From NCBI GenBank assembly GCA_036269915.1, contig DATBDM010000048.1, positions 1 to 11,523 of the forward strand: 11,523 nt of DNA. The letters are read 5' to 3'. Source of the DNA: DATBDM01 sp036269915. GTDB lineage: Bacteria > Actinomycetota > Thermoleophilia > Solirubrobacterales > Solirubrobacteraceae. The position numbers and the translations under genes are program-made. Position 1 is the first letter of the stretch, and each line of letters begins with the position of its first letter. The notes under the pieces are model-generated. The model searched no databases and had not been told where the DNA came from. It saw only the letters and a list, made by a program, of their open reading frames with translations. Shown here piece after piece: positions 6,943 through 11,523 of this stretch.

Positions 6943-7395
6943 CTAGACCACCGGATCGAGCTCCGCGCGGCGTTCGTGGCCGAACCGGGTGACCGTGCGG
7001 GAGAGCGCGTCCTGCAGCGCGCGACGGACGAAGAAGCGGTCCACGAGCGGGAACGTGCGCTCCTTGAGCTCGTACTCCAGCTCGAGCGTCACGCGGACCT
7101 CGTCCTCCTCCGGCGCGAACAGCGTCCGCTGCACGCCGCGGAGCTGCTCGTCCTCGACCTCGAGCTCGATCCGCCGCGCCGGCTCGTAGGCGACCGCGCG
7201 CTCCTGCACGAGCCCGCGGCCGCGCGGCACCGAGACCCAGCGCAGCAGCGAGCCGGGCCTCGGCCACCCCGGATCGACGCGATCGACGGTCGCGAATCCG
7301 TCGATCCACGCCGCCCAGCGGCTCGAGTCCAGCCACAGCGCCTCCGCCTCCTCCGCGCGGCCGGGAACGACGACCGAGGCCCGTATCCGCCGCAT
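6943..7395 (-). CDS. SRPBCC-family (START/cyclase-like) protein
   Basis: 150 residues, ATG start with GGGGGGA about 7 bases upstream. The pattern fits the SRPBCC hydrophobic-pocket fold. It starts with an RIRASVVVPGRAEEAEALW strand and helix, followed by DSSRWAAWIDGFATV, the strand pair RWVSVPRGRGLVQERAV, RIELEVEDEQ, and VRVTLELEYEL. A long amphipathic C-terminal helix follows (about residues 120-145). Such proteins bind lipids or polyketide-like ligands, or act as cyclases; the ligand cannot be read here. It lies 46 bases behind the FAD oxidoreductase stop and 10 bases before the dehydrogenase, so it is probably co-transcribed with fatty-acid genes. A role in binding an acyl or lipid ligand is only inference. 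No signal peptide is present. Confidence 0.85.
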   Translation of the reverse strand: MRRIRASVVVPGRAEEAEALWLDSSRWAAWIDGFATVDRVDPGWPRPGSLLRWVSVPRGRGLVQERAVAYEPARRIELEVEDEQLRGVQRTLFAPEEDEVRVTLELEYELKERTFPLVDRFFVRRALQDALSRTVTRFGHERRAELDPVV

Positions 7396-7441
7396 CGCTT
7401 ATGTCCCCCCGAAGGTTCGCTTCACCGTAATCTCGCGACTC

Positions 7442-8584
7442 TCAGGTTGTACTTGAGGTCGAGCCATCGTCCCAGATCTCCGGCCGGAGCAGCCTGGCAA
7501 GCGGCGGCGCGGGCTCCCCGAGCGCGATCTGCGCCGCCGCGCGGGCCGCCGCGGAGCCGATGACGTTGCCGTGCCCGTTCTGTCCCCCCACCGCCAGCAC
7601 GCCCGGCCGGACCGCCTCGAACACCGGCAGGAAGTCGTCCGTGTAGCCGACGACGCCGGCCCAGCGATGTGTCACCGGCGCCTCGACGCCCAGCGGCCCG
7701 CGCAGGAGCGCCTCGAGGCCGTCCTGGACCTCCGCGCTCGGCTCCGGGCCCGCTCCCCACTCCGCGTCGACGTGCCGGTCGCGGCCGCCGCCGAGCACGA
7801 CGCGCCCGTCGGGCAGCTGCTGCCAGTAGTCGTAGCCCCAGCGGAAGTAGACCGGCCGCGGGAAGCGTGGTGCGACCGGCGCCGTGCCGAGCATCTGCAG
7901 CCGCGTGGACCGCACGCGGCCCGCCAGCTCCGGCAGGACGCGTTCCAGCCCGCCGTCGACCGCGACGACGACCGCACCGCAGTCGACCGCCCCCGACGGC
8001 GTCTGGACGCGATCGCCGCGGATGGCGAGCGCCGGCGACTCCGCGAACAGCCGCGCGCTGCGCTCCAGTGCCCGGGAGGCGAGCCGCCGGCAGCGGGCGA
8101 GCGGATCGACGGCGCCGTCGCCGCCGACGAGCACGCCGCCCTCCGCGGCAGAGGCGGCGAAGCCGTCCGCGGTGAGCGCCGCCAGCTGCGACGAGCAGTC
8201 CTCGGCCTCCTCGTCGTCCCCCGGCAGGCGCAGGCTGCCGACCAGCCGCACGATCTCCGGCCCGAGCTCCTGCGCCAGGCGGTCGATCTCGGCGAGCGTC
8301 TCGCGGTAGAGGCCCGCGGCGCGCTCGCGACCCCACGCCGCGACCGCGTCGTGGTAGAAGGGCGCCGCGCCCGCGAGCAGGAAGCCACCGTTGCGCCCCG
8401 CGGCGCCGCCGCCGACGGGGCCGGCGTCCACGCCGGCGACGGTCGCTCCCGCGTCGAGCAGCGCGCCGACCGCCGCCAGGCCCGAGCCGCCGAGGCCGAC
8501 CACGCAGACATCCGCGCGGACGTCGCCGCGCAGCGGCGGCGGGTTCGTCCAGTCGGCGGGATCGCCCCACAACGGTACGGCCAT
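7442..8584 (-). CDS. FAD-dependent oxidoreductase, DAO family
   Basis: 380 residues from ATG 8584. A GTG at 8629 would add 15 residues, but it lies in the arm of a strong hairpin and the extension looks unstructured. The ribosome binding site is weak. The FAD Rossmann motif is G30-x-G32-xx-G35, with Asp53 at the ribose-binding position. AAGRNGGFLLAG is the signature loop of amine or amino-acid oxidases of the GlpO/PuuB-like DAO group. The middle substrate domain contains YFRWGYDYWQQLPDGRVVLGG. The C-terminus, GYTDDFLPVF then GGQNGHGNVIGSAAA, closes the FAD site. It is expected to oxidise a C-N bond with oxygen or another acceptor; the substrate is unknown. It is the first gene of the five-gene minus-strand run. 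Cytoplasmic, no export signal. Confidence 0.9.
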   Translation of the reverse strand: MAVPLWGDPADWTNPPPLRGDVRADVCVVGLGGSGLAAVGALLDAGATVAGVDAGPVGGGAAGRNGGFLLAGAAPFYHDAVAAWGRERAAGLYRETLAEIDRLAQELGPEIVRLVGSLRLPGDDEEAEDCSSQLAALTADGFAASAAEGGVLVGGDGAVDPLARCRRLASRALERSARLFAESPALAIRGDRVQTPSGAVDCGAVVVAVDGGLERVLPELAGRVRSTRLQMLGTAPVAPRFPRPVYFRWGYDYWQQLPDGRVVLGGGRDRHVDAEWGAGPEPSAEVQDGLEALLRGPLGVEAPVTHRWAGVVGYTDDFLPVFEAVRPGVLAVGGQNGHGNVIGSAAARAAAQIALGEPAPPLARLLRPEIWDDGSTSSTT

Positions 8585-8628
8585 CGCGCGGCATTCTCGC
8601 GGACGGACGCGGGGAATGGGTGGGCTCA

Positions 8629-8675
8629 CCGCCCGGGCGTCGCGTTCGGGGGAAACGCTTCAGACGCCCGGGCGG
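8629..8675. repeat. 13-bp inverted repeat with inner stem, leader or operator
   Basis: CCGCCCGGGCGTC (8629-8641) pairs perfectly with GACGCCCGGGCGG (8663-8675). Inside, GCGTT (8642-8646) pairs with AACGC (8654-8658), leaving a 7-base loop and a 4-base bulge. It starts 45 bases upstream of the FAD oxidoreductase ATG, so it could sit in that gene's leader. It has no T-tract on either side. Confidence 0.7.
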
Positions 8676-8687
8676 GGCCCACAGGTT

Positions 8688-8730
8688 GGTGAGGGGCCGC
8701 CTCGGGAGGTTGATGTGGCGGCCCCTCACC
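8688..8730 (-). terminator. Possible terminator hairpin after acyl-CoA dehydrogenase
   Basis: GGTGAGGGGCCGCC (8688-8701) pairs perfectly with GGCGGCCCCTCACC (8717-8730) across a 15-base loop, a 14-bp GC-rich stem. It lies about 180 bases past the dehydrogenase stop and upstream of the next gene on the same strand. The U-run of a classical intrinsic terminator is absent, as is often the case in actinobacteria, so termination is plausible but not shown. Confidence 0.4.
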
Positions 8731-8908
8731 TACGCCGCGGACCGCAGCCGCCAGAGGGATGGGGGCCCTCGGTATGGGGCGGCGGCGCTTCCGCGACGTG
8801 TGCGTCGACCATGCGCTCCACCATTACGCCACGGATGCCTCAGTGGAGCTTCAGTGCAACCTCAAGGGAGCCTGAAGGTCCCATCACGATCGGCTCAGGA
8901 ACGGGGTC

Positions 8909-10075
8909 TCAGACCGCGGCGGGCTCCTCCACACGCCGCGGCAGCAGCGTCTCGCGGGCGATCACGAGCCGCTGGATCTGCGACGTGCCCTCGTAGAGCT
9001 GCATGATCTTCGCGTCGCGCATCAGCTTCTCGACGGGATAGTCCTTGATGAAGCCGTAGCCGCCGTAGACCTGGACCGCGTCCGTGGCGACCTCCATCGC
9101 GGTGTCCGCGGCGAAGCGCTTGGCGTGCGATGACTCGAGCGTGTTGCGGCGGCCCTGGTCGAGCAGGACGGCCGAGTTCCACGTGGCCAGGCGCGAGAGG
9201 TGCACCTTGGTCGCCATGTCGGCGATCATGAACTGGATCGCCTGGTGCATCGCGATCGGCACGCCGAACTGGACGCGCTCCTTCGAGTAGGCGGTCGCGA
9301 ACTCGAACGCCGAGCGCGCGATGCCGGTCGCCATGGCGGCGACGCCCGGGCGAGTGGTGTCGAGCGTCTGCATCGCGAGCTTGAAGCCCTTGTTCTCGGC
9401 GCCGATCAGGTGGTCGGCCGGGATCTCGGTCTCGTTGAAGGAGATGGTCGCGGTGTTGGAGGCCCGCTGACCCATCTTGTCCTCCTTCTTGTCCACCGTG
9501 ACCGTGTCGTCCTTGGGCACGAGGAAGCAGGAGATGCCACGGTGGCCGGCCTCCTTGTCGGTCTTGGCGTAGACCGTGAAGAAGGACGCGTAGCCGCCGT
9601 TGGTGATGAAGCACTTCGAGCCGTTGATCACCCACTTGTCGCCCCTGCGGACCGCGGTGGTGCGCATGCCCGAGACGTCGGACCCGGCGTCGGGCTCGGT
9701 GAGGCAGAACGACGAGAAGATCGGCTCCTCGGTCAGCATCCCGAGGTAGCGCTTCTTGAGCTCCTCGGTGCCGCCGATCACGAGCGGCGCGGTGGCGAGG
9801 CCGTTGGCGCCGATCGAGGTGGCGATGCCCGAACAGCCCCAGGCCAGCTCCTCCTCGATCAACGCGCCCTCGAGCGCCGAGACGCCGGGACCGCCGTACT
9901 CCTCCGGGATGTGGGAGTTCATGAGCCCGAGCTCCCAGGCCTTCTCGAGGATCTGCTGGGGCCAGGTGCCGTCCTTGTCGAACTCCCAGGCGACCGGCCG
10001 GATCTCCTTCTCGGCGAAGTCGTGCGCCATGTCGCGCAGCGCCTTCTGCTCGTCGGTGAGCGTGAAATCGACCAC
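8909..10075 (-). CDS. Acyl-CoA dehydrogenase, medium-chain-like
   Basis: 388 residues from a GTG with GGAAGGAA about 4 bases upstream. This FAD enzyme makes the trans-2 double bond in acyl-CoA, the first step of beta-oxidation, and passes electrons to electron-transfer flavoprotein. The N-terminal helical domain starts FTLTDEQKALRD. The middle beta domain has CLTEPDAGSD (124-133) and WVINGSKCFITNGG. The C-terminal helical domain has DTTRPGVAA (239-247), ERVQFG (266-271), QVYGGYGF and the catalytic Glu362 in LYEGTSQIQR. The position of this Glu and the TRPxVAA stretch match the medium/short-chain group rather than the long-chain or isovaleryl groups. Length is normal. An operator-like palindrome 16 bases upstream suggests control by a TetR-type regulator encoded elsewhere. 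The gene is 77 bases from the LacI gene on the same strand, but probably has its own promoter. Acyl chain preference is not certain. Confidence 0.94.
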   Translation of the reverse strand: MVDFTLTDEQKALRDMAHDFAEKEIRPVAWEFDKDGTWPQQILEKAWELGLMNSHIPEEYGGPGVSALEGALIEEELAWGCSGIATSIGANGLATAPLVIGGTEELKKRYLGMLTEEPIFSSFCLTEPDAGSDVSGMRTTAVRRGDKWVINGSKCFITNGGYASFFTVYAKTDKEAGHRGISCFLVPKDDTVTVDKKEDKMGQRASNTATISFNETEIPADHLIGAENKGFKLAMQTLDTTRPGVAAMATGIARSAFEFATAYSKERVQFGVPIAMHQAIQFMIADMATKVHLSRLATWNSAVLLDQGRRNTLESSHAKRFAADTAMEVATDAVQVYGGYGFIKDYPVEKLMRDAKIMQLYEGTSQIQRLVIARETLLPRRVEEPAAV

Positions 10076-10090
10076 GTGCTTCCTTCCAGA

Positions 10091-10106
10091 TTGACTAGTC
10101 AGTCAA
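10091..10106. promoter_or_regulatory. TetR-type operator palindrome upstream of acyl-CoA dehydrogenase
   Basis: TTGACTAGTCAGTCAA has perfect 6-base arms, TTGACT and AGTCAA, around a 4-base centre. It lies 16-31 bases upstream of the GTG start. On the minus strand TTGTAC (10128-10123) could be a -35 box, with the matching -10 position falling in the palindrome, so binding would block transcription. Length, arm spacing and gene context resemble operators of TetR-family regulators of fatty-acid degradation. No TetR gene is in the window. Confidence 0.65.
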
Positions 10107-10152
10107 CAACCTGGTGAGAAGCGTACAACGCCGGGAGCCGCATCACCAGCGG

Positions 10153-11211
10153 CTACTGGGCGCCGGCCGCGGGCTCGACGGCGGGAGCAAGCTCTCCCGA
10201 GCCGCGGGGGACCAGCGTCGTCGCCATGACGACGGTGCGCGACAGGCTGTCGTCGCCGTCGAGCCGCGCGAAGAGCAGCTCCGCGGCGGCACGGCCGATG
10301 CCGACGGGATCCTGGGCGACGACGGTGAGCGCCGGCGCGACCACCTCGGCGAGCGTGATGTCGTCGAAGCCGACCAGCGCGACCGATCGCTCCATCCCGA
10401 GGTCGTGCAGCGCGCGGACGGCGCCGATCGTCAGCAGATTCTGGCTCGTGAAGAGCGCGGTGGGAGGATCCGAGGCGAGCAGGAGCTCCCGGGTCACGCG
10501 GAAAGCATCCTCAGGACGCAGCAGCGGGTCGCGCACGAGCGCCGGATCCTCGGCGATCCCGTGGCGGGAGAGCACACGGCGGTATCCGCGCAGGCGCTCG
10601 AGCGCCGTGTGGATCTCGGTACGGTCGCCGAGGAAGGCGATGCGGCGGTGGCCGGCGGCGATCAGGTGCTCGACGGCCCGCTCCGCGCCGCCCGCGTTGT
10701 CGCTGATGACCGCGTCGGCGTCGATGAAGCGCGGCGGCCGGTCGACGAACACGAGCGCGACGCCGGCCTGCTGATCGCGTGCCAGGTAGCTGTCGTCGCC
10801 GCCCGTCGGCGCGATCACGAGCCCGTCCACCCCGCGCGCGAGCAGCTCACCGGCGAGCCGGCGTTCGCGGGCAGGGTCCTCGTCCGAGCTGCCCGCGAAG
10901 ACCAGCACGCCGCGATGGGAGGCCACGTCCTCGACGCTGCGCTGCAACGCCGAGAAGAACGGGTTGGCGACATCCTCGAGGAGCACGCCGATCGTGGCGG
11001 ACGACCGGTCGGTGCGTCGCAGCATGCTCGCCGTCAGGTCGCGGCGGTAGTTCAGCAGCGCCATCGCGTCACGCACGCGCCCGGCGAGATCAGGACTCAC
11101 CTCGGCGCCGTTGACCACTCGCGAGACGGTGCTGAGGCTCACCCCGGCAACCGCCGCGACCTCGCGCATGGTCGCCCGGCGCGCGCCGCGGCGACCGCCT
11201 CGGGGCGTCAC
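10153..11211 (-). CDS. LacI-family transcriptional regulator
   Basis: 352 residues. The longest frame uses a TTG at 11265, but I place the start at GTG 11211. AAGGA lies just upstream, and the longer version would put the operator-like site 11223-11236 inside the gene. The DNA-binding domain is MREVAAVAGVSLSTVSRVVNG at residues 15-35, with a hinge helix LNYRRDLTASMLRR at about 53-66. The periplasmic-binding-protein-like effector domain begins at IGVLLEDVANPFFSAL and includes GVDGLVIAPTGGD, VFVDRPP, HRRIAFLGDR, LFTSQN and VALVGFDD, all usual for sugar-sensing LacI/GalR proteins. It is divergent from a lipoprotein gene, a common arrangement for a local sugar-uptake repressor. It probably also represses itself. 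The sugar cannot be predicted from the sequence. Confidence 0.93.
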   Translation of the reverse strand: MTPRGGRRGARRATMREVAAVAGVSLSTVSRVVNGAEVSPDLAGRVRDAMALLNYRRDLTASMLRRTDRSSATIGVLLEDVANPFFSALQRSVEDVASHRGVLVFAGSSDEDPARERRLAGELLARGVDGLVIAPTGGDDSYLARDQQAGVALVFVDRPPRFIDADAVISDNAGGAERAVEHLIAAGHRRIAFLGDRTEIHTALERLRGYRRVLSRHGIAEDPALVRDPLLRPEDAFRVTRELLLASDPPTALFTSQNLLTIGAVRALHDLGMERSVALVGFDDITLAEVVAPALTVVAQDPVGIGRAAAELLFARLDGDDSLSRTVVMATTLVPRGSGELAPAVEPAAGAQ

Positions 11212-11222
11212 GGGTCCTTGTG

Positions 11223-11236
11223 TCGAAACGTTTTCA
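11223..11236. promoter_or_regulatory. LacI/cre-like operator at the lacI-family gene
   Basis: TCGAAACGTTTTCA matches the catabolite-repressor-type pattern TGNAANCGNTNNCA at all but the second fixed position, and contains the palindrome AAACGTTT (11226-11233). It lies 12 bases upstream of the chosen GTG start. A minus-strand promoter with TTGACG (11265-11260) and a poor -10 box (11243-11238) sits next to it, so bound repressor would block its own gene. Confidence 0.55.
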
Positions 11237-11277
11237 CGACTTAACGAAGATACCTGCGGCGTCAACGGGAGATCGCC

Positions 11278-11299
11278 AGAGAACGTTTCTTGTCAAACG
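11278..11299. promoter_or_regulatory. Second LacI-like site overlapping the lipoprotein -35 box
   Basis: GAACGTTTC (11281-11289) repeats the AACGTT core of the first site. It is also the left half of CGTTT (11284-11288), 6 bases, AAACG (11295-11299). It overlaps the -35 box TTGTCA of the lipoprotein promoter, a classic place for repression. It matches the cre-type pattern less well than the first site. Confidence 0.4.
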
Positions 11300-11318
11300 C
11301 CCTCGCGGCCGGTACCGT
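11290..11318 (+). promoter_or_regulatory. Promoter of the lipoprotein gene
   Basis: TTGTCA (11290-11295) and TACCGT (11313-11318) are exactly 17 bases apart, and the ATG at 11379 follows 60 bases later. The -35 box is a near match to TTGACA; the -10 box is weaker. Note that TTGACA also reads on the opposite strand at 11296-11291. Confidence 0.5.
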
Positions 11319-11378
11319 CGCCCACAGGTGGGGGCAGGATCCCACTGCCGCCCAGAAGCCTCGGGAGGAGAGGTCACC

Positions 11379-11523
11379 ATGTCGGAAGCCAAGCGTCCAG
11401 GCCGGTTCGGGCCCAAATGGCTCGCGCTCGTCGCCGCTGGGGCGCTGCTCGCGGGCGGCGCCGCCGCGTGCGGATCGAGCAGCGATTCGTCGGGCGGCGG
11501 AGGCGGAGGCGGCGGCGGCGGCG
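11379..11523 (+). CDS. Lipoprotein N-terminus, probable solute-binding protein (cut by window end)
   Basis: 48 residues are visible before the window ends. The ATG follows a strong AGGAGAGG ribosome binding site. The protein begins with a basic n-region containing Lys and Arg, has a hydrophobic core (LALVAAGALLAGGA), and reaches Cys31 in an AAAC lipobox. This Cys would be lipidated and anchor the protein to the outer face of the membrane. After it comes a Ser/Asp stretch and a run of at least ten Gly, a flexible tether frequent in lipoproteins of this group of bacteria. The mature domain is not in view. Divergence from a LacI-family regulator makes a sugar ABC-transporter binding protein likely, but the sequence seen does not prove it. 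Confidence 0.8.
   Translation, partial: MSEAKRPGRFGPKWLALVAAGALLAGGAAACGSSSDSSGGGGGGGGGG

Larger units (their letters stand above)
8585..8908. other. Gene-free gap with two hairpins
   Basis: 324 bases between the acyl-CoA dehydrogenase stop and the FAD oxidoreductase start. No reading frame here has a plausible start and protein-like composition. It holds two long perfect inverted repeats (8629-8675 and 8688-8730, listed separately). It also has a small 5-bp hairpin at 8794-8807 and a weak repeat CTTCAG/CTGAAG (8849-8854, 8872-8877) just beyond the dehydrogenase stop. I searched it for a tRNA because 8790-8845 has a D-arm-like look on the minus strand, but no T-arm exists. The promoter of the FAD oxidoreductase unit must lie here or the unit is read through; I see no convincing -35/-10 pair. 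Confidence 0.6.

Noticed and set aside
8785..8850. Possible minus-strand tRNA (D-arm-like GGCGTAATGGTGGAGCGC)
   Set aside because: The anticodon-like stem has only a 4-base loop, and no GTTCGA-type T-arm or acceptor stem could be found.
11212..11265. LacI-family start at TTG 11265
   Set aside because: It would put the operator-like site and the best minus-strand promoter elements in the coding region and adds 18 residues not usual before the helix-turn-helix.
11234..11416. Small minus-strand frame of 60 codons in the LacI/lipoprotein spacer
   Set aside because: It overlaps the promoter, the ribosome binding site and the start of the lipoprotein gene, and has no recognisable features.

Overview
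The window is very GC-rich. It uses GTG and TTG starts, has tight 4-8 bp gene overlaps, and shows domain combinations that I associate with deep-branching actinobacteria of the Solirubrobacterales/Thermoleophilia type (Conexibacter, Patulibacter and Solirubrobacter relatives). This lineage call is an inference from composition and protein style; no marker gene is present. I see no rRNA, tRNA, insertion sequence, prophage or CRISPR array.

Layout. (1) 25-537, minus: a coiled-coil protein with a Lys/Arg tail that looks phasin-like. (2) 795-4210, plus: a two-gene unit. It holds a large secreted cell-wall hydrolase (lytic transglycosylase, degenerate M23, LAS/M15-type metallopeptidase) and, coupled to it by a TTGA overlap, a protein of unknown function. 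(3) 4207-8584, minus: five closely packed genes. In transcription order they are an FAD-dependent oxidoreductase, an SRPBCC protein, a 3-hydroxyacyl-CoA dehydrogenase, a 3HCDH_C/enoyl-CoA hydratase fusion, and a Sir2 deacylase. This unit converges on (2), and the two stop codons share a CTAG. (4) 8585-8908: a gene-free gap with two strong hairpins. (5) 8909-10075, minus: an MCAD-like acyl-CoA dehydrogenase with a TTGACT-N4-AGTCAA operator just upstream. (6) 10153-11211, minus: a LacI-family regulator. It is divergent from (7), a lipoprotein gene starting at 11379 and cut by the window end. The region between (6) and (7) carries LacI/cre-like sites and a good promoter.

How the genes fit together. 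The acyl-CoA dehydrogenase, hydratase and 3-hydroxyacyl-CoA dehydrogenase supply three of the four beta-oxidation steps; no thiolase is in the window. The Sir2 enzyme has a Tyr-x-x-Arg signature typical of class III sirtuins (desuccinylase/demalonylase type). It sits four bases behind the hydratase, which suggests a link between acyl-CoA catabolism and removal of protein acylation. The LacI/lipoprotein pair looks like the start of a sugar-uptake locus. The most unusual items are the triple-domain wall hydrolase with a metal-site-dead M23 module, and the FadN-like enzyme split between its two 3HCDH_C domains.
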